From Fibrobacter sp. (GTDB taxonomy: Bacteria > Fibrobacterota > Fibrobacteria > Fibrobacterales > Fibrobacteraceae): DNA of 64,000 bases. Position numbers and translations under genes: made by a program. The stretch spans positions 17,707 through 81,706 of the forward strand of contig JAKSIH010000009.1 of NCBI GenBank assembly GCA_024398935.1, given 5' to 3'. The notes below the pieces were generated by a model. That model made no database searches. It was not told where the DNA came from and worked only from the letters and a program-made list of their open reading frames with translations. The stretch's first letter is position 1. Each line of letters opens with the position of its first letter. Of this stretch, positions 34,406-42,722 are shown in pieces.

Positions 34406-35221
34406 ATGAAAAAGTTAATTGCCTTTTTCCTGTTGGCCTTTGCAGTGATCTGCTCTGCCCAGTCTTCCATCAAGCCTGAATTCCAGGCTTTCTCTGGCGC
34501 ATTGCTGAAACTGAAAAAGGCGGACAAAGGTTTCCACAAGTTCCAGATGAAGGTGGATGTAGCCCCGTGGGCATTCGTTGCTTCTGGTGAAGTCCAGGCT
34601 CCGGGTGGTGACGGTGACGTGCTGATTACCGCCCTCTTCGACGGTGAACTTTATGGTGTGCTCGCCTATATTCCCTCGACAGCCGCTGGCTCCGATGGTG
34701 AAGAATACCAGGTGGGTTTCTTCGACATGATGCTTTATTTCGAAGAAGAACCTACCCGCATTCGTAACCTGAAGTTCAAGCTGTTGCCTCCTGCGGATGA
34801 CGAATGGGCCAAGGGTATCTTGAAGGATGCTCTGGAATCCGGCTCCCTGGTGGGTAATGTCTGGGGCGGCAAGTACGAAAAGGCAATTACCAAGGCTTCT
34901 GCCGATCCTATGGATAAGAAGAAGCTGGAAGCTCTCCAGAAAAAGAAAAAGCATAAACTCTCCGACGATGATGGCACGATTAGCAAGCGTGGCCGCCGTG
35001 TAGAAGCCGATGAGGAAGAAGTCGCTCCCAAGAAGAGCGGCAAGAAGCTCTCTGGCGATGACGGTACCATTAACAAGCGCGGTCGCCGTGTCGATGAAGT
35101 GGAAGAACCTGCTCCTAAGAAGAAATCCTCCAAGACGGAAAAGAAAGCCAAGAAGCAGGATTGCGATGATCCTAGCCTCTCCGTCAAGGAACGTCGCCAG
35201 TGCAAGATGAAGCAAAAGTAA
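34406..35221 (+). CDS. Exported protein with Lys-rich repeated tail
   Basis: 271 residues, AAAGGAG ribosome binding site. A signal peptide (1-19, cleavage near CSAQSS) precedes a folded region of about 150 residues (FQMKVDVAPWAF, FFDMMLYFEEEPTRIRNLKF). From residue 185 the tail is extremely basic. It contains two copies of a unit LS(D/G)DDGTI(S/N)KRGRRV separated by acidic linkers, and ends CDDPSLSVKERRQCKMKQK, with two Cys that may bridge. The tail could bind polyanions such as the cell wall or LPS; that is inference. Gene context gives no hint: the mutase upstream is 44 bp away and a terminator follows. Confidence 0.8.
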   Translation: MKKLIAFFLLAFAVICSAQSSIKPEFQAFSGALLKLKKADKGFHKFQMKVDVAPWAFVASGEVQAPGGDGDVLITALFDGELYGVLAYIPSTAAGSDGEEYQVGFFDMMLYFEEEPTRIRNLKFKLLPPADDEWAKGILKDALESGSLVGNVWGGKYEKAITKASADPMDKKKLEALQKKKKHKLSDDDGTISKRGRRVEADEEEVAPKKSGKKLSGDDGTINKRGRRVDEVEEPAPKKKSSKTEKKAKKQDCDDPSLSVKERRQCKMKQK

Positions 35222-35247
35222 TTTTGCCTATCTATACATAGCATAAA

Positions 35248-35276
35248 AAGGCCTTCTGCAAAAGGAAGGCTTTTTT
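35248..35276 (+). terminator. Intrinsic terminator after the Lys-rich protein gene
   Basis: GCCTTC (35251-35256) pairs with GAAGGC (35265-35270), flanked by AAAAAG and TTTTTT. Confidence 0.85.
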
Positions 35277-35332
35277 GTTGGAAAAATTTGATAGAAAGTG
35301 CATTTTTTTAAGACAAGCAACGCAAAAAAAAT

Positions 35333-35340
35333 TATTTTTG
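35333..35340 (+). promoter_or_regulatory. TAnnTTTG element upstream of the yebC-like gene
   Basis: TATTTTTG, 34 bases before the ATG, with GAGGTAA as ribosome binding site in between. Confidence 0.5.
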
Positions 35341-35374
35341 AGCCGTAACTTTTGAAACCTATATGAGGTAATTT

Positions 35375-36118
35375 ATGTCCGGTCATTCCAAATGGGCCAC
35401 CACCAAACGCAAGAAAGCTAAGACCGACGTTGCTCGCGCCAAGGCTTGGAACAAGCTGATCAAGGAAATTTCTATCGCTGCTAAGCTGGGCGGCGGCAAC
35501 CCGGATGCAAACCCCCGCCTCCGCGCTGCAATTATCAAGTCCAAGTCCCAGTCCCTGCCCACCAAGAACATCGAAAGTGCTATTGCCAAGGGTACTGGCG
35601 CTAACGGTGGTGCCGACGTTACCGAACCGCTGTACGAAGGTCGCGGTCCCGCAGGCATTGCAATCATGGTGCAGTGCATGACCGACAACAAGGTCCGTAC
35701 CGTTGCTGAAATCCGCAACATCTTCAACAAGAACGGCGGTGCCATGGGCGAAACCGGTTCCGTTACCTGGGCTTTCACCTACAAGGGCATGATTGTTATT
35801 GATGCAGAAAAGTACAGCGAAGATCAGGTCATGGACCTGGTTCTGGAAGCTGGTGCAGACGACATGAGCACCGAAGATGGCATCCATGAAGTTTCCACTT
35901 CTCCGGAAGCATTCGACGCTGTTACCCGCGCCCTCGAAGGTGCTGGCATCGAAATGATGAGCGCTGAAATCACCTATGTTGCAAACGATCCCGTCAAGCT
36001 GGGTCACGACGACGCCGTTAAGCTGCTCAAGCTCATCGACAAGTTCGAAGATCACGACGACGTTCAGGACGTTTACCACAACGCTGAAATCGACGAAGCC
36101 GACATGGACGCTGAGTAG
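35375..36118 (+). CDS. YebC/PmpR/TACO1 family protein
   Basis: 247 residues, normal for the family. It starts MSGHSKWATTKRKKAKTD, the family signature (usually SGHSKWA.IKHKK), and has YEGRGPAGIAIMVQCMTDNK and GSVTWAFTYKG in the middle, with an acidic C-terminal domain. Members were described as transcription regulators and more recently as factors that relieve ribosome stalling. Codon bias is strong. Single-gene unit with its own promoter element and terminator; not next to ruvC as in many genomes. Confidence 0.93.
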   Translation: MSGHSKWATTKRKKAKTDVARAKAWNKLIKEISIAAKLGGGNPDANPRLRAAIIKSKSQSLPTKNIESAIAKGTGANGGADVTEPLYEGRGPAGIAIMVQCMTDNKVRTVAEIRNIFNKNGGAMGETGSVTWAFTYKGMIVIDAEKYSEDQVMDLVLEAGADDMSTEDGIHEVSTSPEAFDAVTRALEGAGIEMMSAEITYVANDPVKLGHDDAVKLLKLIDKFEDHDDVQDVYHNAEIDEADMDAE

Positions 36119-36143
36119 TCTCTAACTCCATAGAAGATTAAAA

Positions 36144-36174
36144 GAGCCTCTGGTGATGAACCAGGGGCTTTTTT
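36144..36174 (+). terminator. Intrinsic terminator after the yebC-like gene
   Basis: AGCCTCTGGT and ACCAGGGGCT form a stem with one mismatch around a GATGA loop, followed by six T. The next gene starts within 10 bp of it. Confidence 0.85.
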
Positions 36175-36181
36175 GTATTTT

Positions 36182-37021
36182 ATGGATGTGGCTGTGCTTG
36201 TATTCGTACTTTTGTTTCTGATCAGTTTATTTTGGGGCCTTGTCATTAGCCCCATTTTCCTTGCTTTAAAAAAGTATATGGATTTTGCGAAACGGTCCCA
36301 GACGACGCTTTGGGAAAAGGTCCGTTATGTCGTCTCTTGTCCTGTTGCACTAGTGCTTTTGATCTTAGCCTGTTATGTTCCGCTGATCTTGGATGGAATT
36401 GCGGAAGATTTGAATCTGCCCATGCCCAAGGATTCCTGGCACTTGCTGGGCTACTTTATAGGATTCCTGGTCTATTTGTTTCTTAAACGGAAGACCATTA
36501 TATCTTTTTTCAAGGACGAACATCAGAAGGAGAGTACTCACGATACGCCCAGCGAATTGGCTGTAGAAATTATCGAAGTTGGTTGGCGTTGTAGAAAATG
36601 CGGGACGCCCTATCCATATCCTTACGATAGAACGTCACCGATGTATGGAAGCCCTCTGTTTGTATGCCCCAAGTGTGGATTGGAACAGGCGGATTATCGT
36701 CGTTTGGAACCTGCTTTGGACCGTCGATTTGGAAACTGGAATACGTTGGGTATTTCCATAAAGGTGAATGTGGTTTCGCTGTTGGCTTCCGTAGCATTGT
36801 TGGTAATACTTGTTAACACGCCCTATGCAGATCGTATGAATATTTATGCCGCCATGCTTTTTTTGACGGTACAGTTTTTTGTGGCTAGTATTATTGTTAC
36901 TATTGAAAGCCTGTTAAAGAAAAAGCCTGACTTTATCAAAAAGTCAGAGCTTCGGCTGCAAAATGGGGAGTATGTTGCGCAACTTCGTAAACACGGTATC
37001 GAAGTGCCGAGCAAATACTAA
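36182..37021 (+). CDS. Membrane protein with internal zinc-ribbon-like motif
   Basis: 279 residues from the ATG at 36182 (a TTG at 36173 falls in the terminator tail). About five membrane helices lie near residues 4-26, 47-66, 86-103, 199-218 and 225-248. Between helices three and four, CRKC (about 138-141) and CPKC (about 165-168) form a probable cytoplasmic zinc ribbon. The intervening residues are Tyr/Pro-rich (TPYPYPYDRTSP). No family recognised. It converges on the amidase gene (25 bp apart). The promoter must lie within the yebC terminator region, or expression is by read-through. Confidence 0.75.
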   Translation: MDVAVLVFVLLFLISLFWGLVISPIFLALKKYMDFAKRSQTTLWEKVRYVVSCPVALVLLILACYVPLILDGIAEDLNLPMPKDSWHLLGYFIGFLVYLFLKRKTIISFFKDEHQKESTHDTPSELAVEIIEVGWRCRKCGTPYPYPYDRTSPMYGSPLFVCPKCGLEQADYRRLEPALDRRFGNWNTLGISIKVNVVSLLASVALLVILVNTPYADRMNIYAAMLFLTVQFFVASIIVTIESLLKKKPDFIKKSELRLQNGEYVAQLRKHGIEVPSKY

Positions 37022-37046
37022 GCTTTTATTTGTTGGGGGTGCTGGC

Positions 37047-38264
37047 TTATCGTCCCAGCGTTTCGCGGTAGTTGTGGACTGCGGCCTTGTAGTTTGCAAC
37101 AGCCTTGGAAATGCGCTGGGCGATATCTTCCTGGCCCTTTGCTGTCATCATGTAGGCTTCGTCGTCGGGATTGCTGATAAACCCGATTTCGTATAGGACG
37201 GCAGGCATCAGGGCACCCACCAGCACCATGAAGCCTGCACCGCCGACACCTCCAGCCTGCTTGCGGATCTTGCCGCCGTCGTTGGCTTTCAGCAATTCTT
37301 CGGTGAACATGTAGCTGTTCTGCTTGTATTTTTCGAGGCGGGCTTCCAGCTTGAACCATTCAATGGGGGAGAGTTCTTCCTTGGCGTTCTTTTCGCCGTA
37401 GAGGGTGGCCACCTTGTTTTCGCGGCGGGCGATGGCCTTGTCTTCTTCGCTTTCGGGAGCGCGGAGAACATAGATATGATAGCCCTTGACTTGCTTTTTC
37501 TGTTCTGGTTTTCCGTCAATGGCGTTGCAGTGGAGACTGATAAAGAGGTCGCCGTCCCAACCGTTTGCCAGATTGGCCCGTTGTCCCAGTTCAATGAAAA
37601 CATCCTTGTCGCGGGTCATCTTGACCTTAAAGCCTTCCTTCTCCAGCTCCTTTTTCAGGAGTTTGCCCACGGCAAGAACGATGTCCTTTTCCTGGGCCTT
37701 GGCGCCGAGGGCTCCGGAGTCCTTGCCTCCATGACCGGGGTCGATGACGATGGTCTTGACTTCGCGGGTGCCTGCAGTCTCGTTCTTGGGTTTGGCAATG
37801 GCGATAGGATTCGTTGCGGTAGAACTGCTGCTTGCCTTGGCTACACTTGTGCTGCTGGCCGGTGTCGCTGCGCTGGATATCGCGACGCTAGAACTGCTGA
37901 CTGCTTTTTTCACCAGTAGTTTTTTTGTGTCTACGGAGTCAATCCAGATACGATTGTCCAGAAGTTCTGGCGCTGATTTCAGCTGGATGGATTTCCCATT
38001 GACATGGGCATAGGGGAGACCCATGGCGAACTTGACCGTGTCGCGGCCGGCGACAAGGGAGAAAGTTTTCTGGACGGGGTACCAGTGGAAGGTGGCATTT
38101 TGTTTTTTTGCAAAAACTTCTATGTCCACCTTGCCAGCCGTTACTATGGCTTTGCTGTCTGTGGGGGAGGGGCTTTTGTTTGCTGCGGGGGATGCCTCGG
38201 GGGCGGCCCAGAGGGTCGTAGCCACAAGGCCCAAGACTGCTAGCATTTTCCCTAGAAACTTCAT
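37047..38264 (-). CDS. N-acetylmuramoyl-L-alanine amidase (Amidase_3, AmiC-type)
   Basis: 405 residues with a signal peptide (1-20). Residues 45-120 form an N-terminal beta-rich domain, then a Ser/Ala/Thr linker (121-152). The Amidase_3 catalytic domain (about 168-400) has zinc ligands His178 (DPGHGG), Glu192 and His245 (SLHCNA), and the catalytic Glu359 (YEIGFISN). The insertion after the third ligand may be the regulatory helix region. It cleaves peptides from peptidoglycan in the periplasm, usually at division. Its ATG overlaps the smpB stop (TAATG), giving an smpB-amidase unit. Confidence 0.93.
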   Translation of the reverse strand: MKFLGKMLAVLGLVATTLWAAPEASPAANKSPSPTDSKAIVTAGKVDIEVFAKKQNATFHWYPVQKTFSLVAGRDTVKFAMGLPYAHVNGKSIQLKSAPELLDNRIWIDSVDTKKLLVKKAVSSSSVAISSAATPASSTSVAKASSSSTATNPIAIAKPKNETAGTREVKTIVIDPGHGGKDSGALGAKAQEKDIVLAVGKLLKKELEKEGFKVKMTRDKDVFIELGQRANLANGWDGDLFISLHCNAIDGKPEQKKQVKGYHIYVLRAPESEEDKAIARRENKVATLYGEKNAKEELSPIEWFKLEARLEKYKQNSYMFTEELLKANDGGKIRKQAGGVGGAGFMVLVGALMPAVLYEIGFISNPDDEAYMMTAKGQEDIAQRISKAVANYKAAVHNYRETLGR

Positions 38265-38740
38265 TACTTGTGTGCCTTCGCGGCCCTTGCCATTTCCATC
38301 TTGGCGTCGCGTTCCATAATGGACTGGCGTTTATCGTGCTGGTCCTTACCGCGGCAAATTCCCACTTCCAGCTTGGCTCTGCGATTCTTGAAGTAGAGCT
38401 TCAGGGGGATAATGGTACAGCCCTTCAGTTCCTTGGCCTTGCGCATTTTTGCGATTTCGTGCTTGTGGGCCAGGAGCTTTCGCTTTCGAGCAGGGAAATG
38501 GTTGAAGCGATTCGCAAAAAGGTACTCGTCAATGTGGGCACCGACCATCCAGATTTCATCCTTGTCCGGATCGATGTCAATCCAGGCTTCGCCGATGGTA
38601 CATTTGCCGTCGCGAATGGACTTGACTTCGGAACCGATGAGCATGATGCCCACTTCGAAGGTCTCATCGACAAAGTAGAGATGATGTGCCTTGCGGTTCT
38701 GGATGACTGCCGGTGCTGTTTCTTTTTTTGCCATTGACAT
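38264..38740 (-). CDS. smpB: SsrA-binding protein SmpB
   Basis: 158 residues. Start at ATG 38738-38740 behind AAGG; a second ATG two codons on (38732-38734) is an alternative. Family motifs are IQNRKAHHLYFVDETFEVGIML, written here as two parts (NRKAHHLYF and GIMLIGSEVKSIRDGK), CTIIPLKLYFKNRRAKLEVG and the C-terminal GKDQHDKR. SmpB binds tmRNA and brings it to stalled ribosomes. It lies 53 bp after obg on the same strand and overlaps the amidase gene. No tmRNA gene was seen in the window. Confidence 0.96.
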   Translation of the reverse strand: MSMAKKETAPAVIQNRKAHHLYFVDETFEVGIMLIGSEVKSIRDGKCTIGEAWIDIDPDKDEIWMVGAHIDEYLFANRFNHFPARKRKLLAHKHEIAKMRKAKELKGCTIIPLKLYFKNRRAKLEVGICRGKDQHDKRQSIMERDAKMEMARAAKAHK

Positions 38741-38793
38741 TAAACCTTAATGGATATCAAGCTGCGAACAATCCAGGGAGCGTTCCGCCTGAT

Positions 38794-39945
38794 TTATTTC
38801 TTTTTTGCAGGAGCCTTGCGGGTGGGTGCCTTCCTTGCGGGTGCCTTGGAGGGTGCCTTTGCAGGGGCCTTCTTTGCGCTGGCTTCCTTACGGGCAGCCT
38901 TGGCCTTGGTCTTGTCTGCAGCCTTCATGGTTTTTGCTTCCACGACCTTCTTGGATTCCCAGCCCACCTTCTTTTTCTGGATGTGCGGGACCGCTTCGTC
39001 AAGTGCCTGCTGCAGTTCACGGCAGCCGTCTCCAGTTACCGCGGAAGTGACGATGACCTTTTCCTTGTGGTCTGCGAATTCCTTAATTGCATTATCGATT
39101 CCAAGATCGTTTTTGTTAAGGGCGATGACATAGGGCTTCTTGGCGAGCTTGGGATGGAATGCTGCCAGTTCTGACTTCAGTACGCTGAACTGCTCGTAGG
39201 CATTTTCTGCAAAGCCGTCAATCACGAACAAAAGTGTGTGGGTTCGTTCAATGTGCTTCAGGAACTGATGGCCCAGTCCCTTGCCTTCGCTGGCACCTTC
39301 CAGAAGTCCGGGAATGTCTGCTACCACAAAGCTGTGACCGTTCATCTGCACAATGCCAAGAACGGGTTCCAGTGTGGTAAAGGGATAGTCTCCCACCTTA
39401 GGACGTCCGCTGGAAATCTTGTTTACCAGACTGGACTTGCCTGCGTTGGGAAAACCAACGAGGCCGACATCGGCCATGAGCTTCAGTTCCAGGAAGAGTT
39501 CGCGCTTTTCACCAGCTTCACCAGGAGTACACTTGCGGGGAGCCTGGTTAGAGGGGGTTGCAAAATGCTGGTTGCCCATACCGCCCTTGCCGCCTCGTGC
39601 GGCAATCCAGCGCTGGCCGTCTTCGGTCAGGTCCGCAAGGATCCTGCCTTCAGCATCCTTTACGATAGTCCCCTTGGGTACATCCACGATCAGGTCCTCG
39701 GCGGATTTACCAGTGCAGCGCTTGGCGCCACCAGCCTGGCCGGGACGAGCCTTGTAAAGACGGGCGTTACCCATGTCCAGCAGGGTGGAATACTGTTCGT
39801 TGACTTGGAGAATCACATGACCGCCGCGACCGCCGTCTCCGCCATCGGGGCCGCCCAGGGGTACAAACTTTTCGCGGTGGAAACTGCAAATGCCATCGCC
39901 ACCTTTGCCGGAGCGTACTTCAATAGATTTTTCGTCAAGAAACAT
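38794..39945 (-). CDS. obg: Obg/CgtA GTPase with basic Ala-Lys-Pro tail
   Basis: 383 residues. The Gly-rich OBG domain fills 1-157 (GGPDGGDGGRGGHV near 31-44). The GTPase domain has G1 GFPNAGKS (164-171), G3 DIPG (210-213) and G4 NKND (277-280). Instead of an OCT domain, residues about 330-383 form a Lys/Ala/Pro-rich tail with repeated KAPAK-like units. Obg acts in 50S assembly and stress control; the basic tail probably contacts rRNA, which is inference. It is upstream of smpB and downstream of argC on the minus strand, with a heptad element before it. Confidence 0.95.
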   Translation of the reverse strand: MFLDEKSIEVRSGKGGDGICSFHREKFVPLGGPDGGDGGRGGHVILQVNEQYSTLLDMGNARLYKARPGQAGGAKRCTGKSAEDLIVDVPKGTIVKDAEGRILADLTEDGQRWIAARGGKGGMGNQHFATPSNQAPRKCTPGEAGEKRELFLELKLMADVGLVGFPNAGKSSLVNKISSGRPKVGDYPFTTLEPVLGIVQMNGHSFVVADIPGLLEGASEGKGLGHQFLKHIERTHTLLFVIDGFAENAYEQFSVLKSELAAFHPKLAKKPYVIALNKNDLGIDNAIKEFADHKEKVIVTSAVTGDGCRELQQALDEAVPHIQKKKVGWESKKVVEAKTMKAADKTKAKAARKEASAKKAPAKAPSKAPARKAPTRKAPAKKK

Positions 39946-39954
39946 AGGTATTCC

Positions 39955-40052
39955 AATTGATGATTGATGATTGAAAATTGATAATTAGAATGATCGCGGC
40001 GAAGCCGCCTGTGTAGAAAATCATCCATTATCCATTATCAATTTTTCATTTC
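39955..40052. repeat. Heptad-arm element between argC and obg
   Basis: Left arm units AATTGAT, GATTGAT, GATTGAA, AATTGAT, AATTAGA (39955-39989), ATGATCG, then a core hairpin GCGGC-GAA-GCCGC (39996-40008). The right arm (40017-40052) is inverted; on the other strand it reads AATTGAT, AATGGAT, AATGGAT. It fills the spacer from nine bases before the obg start to the argC stop. Confidence 0.82.
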
Positions 40053-41027
40053 TTACAGTCCCAGGGTTTCGTCGAGACCAAGAGCGATGTTCATGTTCTG
40101 GATGGCGGCACCGCTGGCGCCCTTGCCCAGGTTGTCGATAATGGTTGTGACCTGCATGATGTTCTCGTTACCGAAAACCTGGATGCAGGCGTTGTTGGTG
40201 TTGTTGCAGATGGTCGGGTTCAGGCGACCGTTCATCAGGGCCGGGGATTCCACTGGGGTTACCTCGTATGGCATGACAGTTACGAAGTTGGAACCTTCGT
40301 AGTGCTTCTTCAAAATTTCGGTCAGCTCTGCTGGACCGACCTTCTTGGTCAGCTGGTTTGCAAAGATGGCGACCGTCACAGCCATGCCTTTATAGTAGGG
40401 ACCAAGCACCGGGTTGAAGAAGGGCGTGTTTTCAAGTTCGCAGTACTTCTTCATTTCGGGAATATGCTTGTGGGAAAGAGCCAGGGCGTAAGGTGCCGGT
40501 GCCATAATGGGAAGGGATTCTCCAGCCTTGTGGCCGAGAGCGGCTTCCTCTTCGTATTCGGCGATGAGCTTCTTGCCGCCACCGGAATAGCCGGTAATGC
40601 TGTAGGCTGCAATGTTTGCAGACTTGGGCAGGATGCCGCTTGCTACCAGCGGGTGTACGCCCAGGATAAAGCCTGTTGCGTGGCAACCGGGATTGGCTAT
40701 GCGCTTGGCCTTGCTGATAGCCTTGCGCTGGTCTGCAGAAAGTTCCGGCATGCCGTAGGTCCAGTCCGGATTCACGCGATGTGCGGTGGAAGCATCGATG
40801 ATGCAGGTGTCCGGATTGGTGCAGAGGGCTGCACTTTCCATGGCAGCAGCGTCAGGCAGGCACAGGAAGGTCACGTCGGATTCGTTGATCAGACGCTGAC
40901 GTTCGGCGGTGTCCTTGCGTAATTCCTGAGAAATGCGGAGAACCTCGATATCGTTACGCTTTGCAAGGCGATCATAAATCTGAAGACCGGTAGTACCAGC
41001 TTCGCCATCAACAAAAACTTTGAACAT
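40053..41027 (-). CDS. argC: N-acetyl-gamma-glutamyl-phosphate reductase, type 2
   Basis: 324 residues. The short type 2 form starts FVDGEAGTTGLQIYDRL with the nucleotide-binding loop. The catalytic Cys115 is in IANPGCHATGF, and YSITGYSGGGK and SHKHIPEM are family segments. It reduces N-acetylglutamyl phosphate to the semialdehyde in arginine synthesis, using NADPH. No other arg gene is in the window. Heptad elements sit on both sides of it, so it may be expressed as part of a longer minus-strand unit (ychJ, argC, obg, smpB, amidase) with repeats as spacers. Confidence 0.94.
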   Translation of the reverse strand: MFKVFVDGEAGTTGLQIYDRLAKRNDIEVLRISQELRKDTAERQRLINESDVTFLCLPDAAAMESAALCTNPDTCIIDASTAHRVNPDWTYGMPELSADQRKAISKAKRIANPGCHATGFILGVHPLVASGILPKSANIAAYSITGYSGGGKKLIAEYEEEAALGHKAGESLPIMAPAPYALALSHKHIPEMKKYCELENTPFFNPVLGPYYKGMAVTVAIFANQLTKKVGPAELTEILKKHYEGSNFVTVMPYEVTPVESPALMNGRLNPTICNNTNNACIQVFGNENIMQVTTIIDNLGKGASGAAIQNMNIALGLDETLGL

Positions 41028-41046
41028 TGCAATATTCCTTAGGAAA

Positions 41047-41155
41047 AGTGGTTAGTGAACAGTAAACAGTGGTTAGTTTAAATAGTCGTGGCTGCGCCAC
41101 TTGATATAAGCGCTTTGCGCGCACTAATCACTAACCACTAGTCACTAATCACTTA
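41047..41155. repeat. Heptad-arm element between ychJ and argC
   Basis: Left arm AGTGGTT, AGTGAAC, AGTAAAC, AGTGGTT, AGTTTAA (41047-41081), ATAGTCG, core hairpin GTGGC-TGC-GCCAC (41088-41100). The right arm (41119-41154) reads on the other strand AGTGATT, AGTGACT, AGTGGTT, AGTGATT. AGT recurs every 7 bp in both arms. Confidence 0.85.
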
Positions 41156-41157
41156 AA

Positions 41158-41655
41158 TTACTTACCAGCGCCGCAGCACTTCTTGTACTTCTTGCCGGAA
41201 CCGCAGGGGCACGGATCGTTACGGCCTACATCCGGTCCAGACTTCTTCACGGTTTCCTGCTTTACGGCACGACCGTCATAGAAGAACCATGCACCGCCCA
41301 CCTTGTGGAATTCGCCCAGTTCGTGATGGTCGCGGGTGATGTTGCCCTGCTTGAACTTTGCGATGAATTCAACCCAGCCGATGTTCTTTTCTTCTTCGGT
41401 CTTGGTCTGCTTGATTTCGATGCCCAGCCATTCAGACTGCTTGCTCCATGCTTCGACGCTTGCTTCGTCAAAATCGGAACGCTGAGTGGCTTCCAGGGAG
41501 TCCTTCAACCACTGGATTTCGTGCTTGACATAAGCGGTATAGCGAGAGCGCATTAGGGCTTCGGGAGATGCGGCGAGGGAAGTTCCCTTGATGACGGGTT
41601 CGCAGCATTCGCAGTATTCCTTACCGGATCCACAGGGACATAAATCTTGAGCCAT
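41158..41655 (-). CDS. YchJ-family protein with two SEC-C zinc motifs
   Basis: 165 residues. Both ends carry SEC-C metal-binding motifs: [13 protein letters not shown] near the start and [14 protein letters not shown] at the end, joined by the YchJ (UPF0225) NTF2-like central domain with [22 protein letters not shown] motifs bind zinc in SecA and many small proteins. The role of YchJ is not established. It is flanked by a heptad element downstream and by a repeat-rich 424-bp spacer upstream, which has TATCTTTC at 41691-41698 as a possible promoter element. Confidence 0.9.
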   Translation of the reverse strand: MAQDLCPCGSGKEYCECCEPVIKGTSLAASPEALMRSRYTAYVKHEIQWLKDSLEATQRSDFDEASVEAWSKQSEWLGIEIKQTKTEEEKNIGWVEFIAKFKQGNITRDHHELGEFHKVGGAWFFYDGRAVKQETVKKSGPDVGRNDPCPCGSGKKYKKCCGAGK

Positions 41656-42079
41656 ATTAACCTCGTATTAAGTGTTTAAAATTTCTAGGAGAAAGATAGA
41701 AAACAATGGGCAATTCACAATTAACAGTGAACAATTAACAATGAATAATGAAGGATGAATAATGAAGGGTGAAGGATGACGGATGTGCGTTCGCGGTGTT
41801 GTTTTGATGAAAATGGACTCCGTCGTGCTGAATATAGGTCTTATGGAGTCTATTTTGTTAAGTTGTCTGCAATGCGATGCGGCGCTGCATTGTACAAACG
41901 GGCTCCAAACGAGGCTTTTTATCCAAAATTTAGCGTGAGCGGTCGTTATACAAAAAAGACGAAAGATTTTGATCTCTTTCGCCTTTGTATGCTCGCTTCG
42001 CTCCCATACCAAATGCTTGGCTCGGTCATGTGCGATTGAATTCGCCCGCGATCCTCGCCTTACACATTTGTCGTCTATA
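41656..42079. other. Repeat-rich spacer between the methyltransferase and ychJ genes
   Basis: 424 bp. At 41701-41772 a heptad arm reads AATTAAC, AGTGAAC, AATTAAC, AATGAAT, AATGAAG, GATGAAT, AATGAAG, GGTGAAG. The rest, 41773-42079, is open in one frame for 87 codons (41776-42039, plus) but has no ribosome binding site or recognisable motif. I read it as degenerate repeat DNA. Confidence 0.55.
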
Positions 42080-42700
42080 CTATAAACACTTCTTGAGGAG
42101 CCAGAATTCTTCCTTACCTTCTCGACCCTTCAGGCTGTTCACTGCAGGAATGCGGTCCACAATGTCGAAAACGCCGTCGAGACGGGCCATCAGTTCGCCT
42201 TCGCTAGTGCAGTGGGGAGGACCCTGGAGAGTCTTTCCGTTCATCAGCGGATACATAAGAGAAATCAGGAGACCGTCATCCTTCATCATCTTGTAGCAGA
42301 CTTCGAAGTATTCGTCGCGGCGACCGGGGTGGATTGCGGAGAAGGTGCAGTAATCGTATACGATATCGAACTGCTGGCCACCGCGCTTCTGGTCCTTGGG
42401 GGACAGGGTAAACAGGTCCAGGTCCAGGGAGCGGAGATTCTTGTGCTTACGGCTCAGGTGGTCCAGTTCATCCACGGCGGTGGGGGCAAAATCAACAGCC
42501 AGTACATCGTGTCCGCGCAAAGCCCAGGCTTCAGCATCATAGCCAAAGCCAGCTCCGGGTACCAGAACGGAACCGGTGGCGGGGCAGGCGGGGTTCTTGA
42601 AAAATTCCAGAAGTGCGGGTGTTGCCTTCTTGATATTCCAATAGTCCTTGCCATCGGCGTAGAGGTTATCCCAGAATTCCGGGAGGTTTTGCGTTAACAT
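42080..42700 (-). CDS. SAM-dependent methyltransferase, TPMT family
   Basis: 206 residues from the ATG at 42698-42700 (MLTQNLPEFWDNLYADGKDY); in-frame extension upstream would enter rlmN. The FWDNLYADGKDYWNIKKATP start is typical of the thiopurine-methyltransferase group. Motif I is VLVPGAGFGYDAEAWALRGHDVLAVD cut here to its core VPGAGFGYDAEA (about 48-59), followed by the acidic VDFAP. It should bind S-adenosylmethionine; the acceptor is unknown (TPMT-like bacterial enzymes act on thiols, tellurite or selenium compounds). It lies 22 bp after rlmN on the same strand. Confidence 0.87.
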   Translation of the reverse strand: MLTQNLPEFWDNLYADGKDYWNIKKATPALLEFFKNPACPATGSVLVPGAGFGYDAEAWALRGHDVLAVDFAPTAVDELDHLSRKHKNLRSLDLDLFTLSPKDQKRGGQQFDIVYDYCTFSAIHPGRRDEYFEVCYKMMKDDGLLISLMYPLMNGKTLQGPPHCTSEGELMARLDGVFDIVDRIPAVNSLKGREGKEEFWLLKKCL

Positions 42701-42722
42701 AATTACCTTCCTTTTTAACGAA

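Noticed and set aside
41776..42039. 87-codon plus-strand ORF between ychJ and the methyltransferase gene
   Set aside because: No ribosome binding site, odd composition and position next to a heptad arm; judged degenerate spacer. A conserved homologue would change this.
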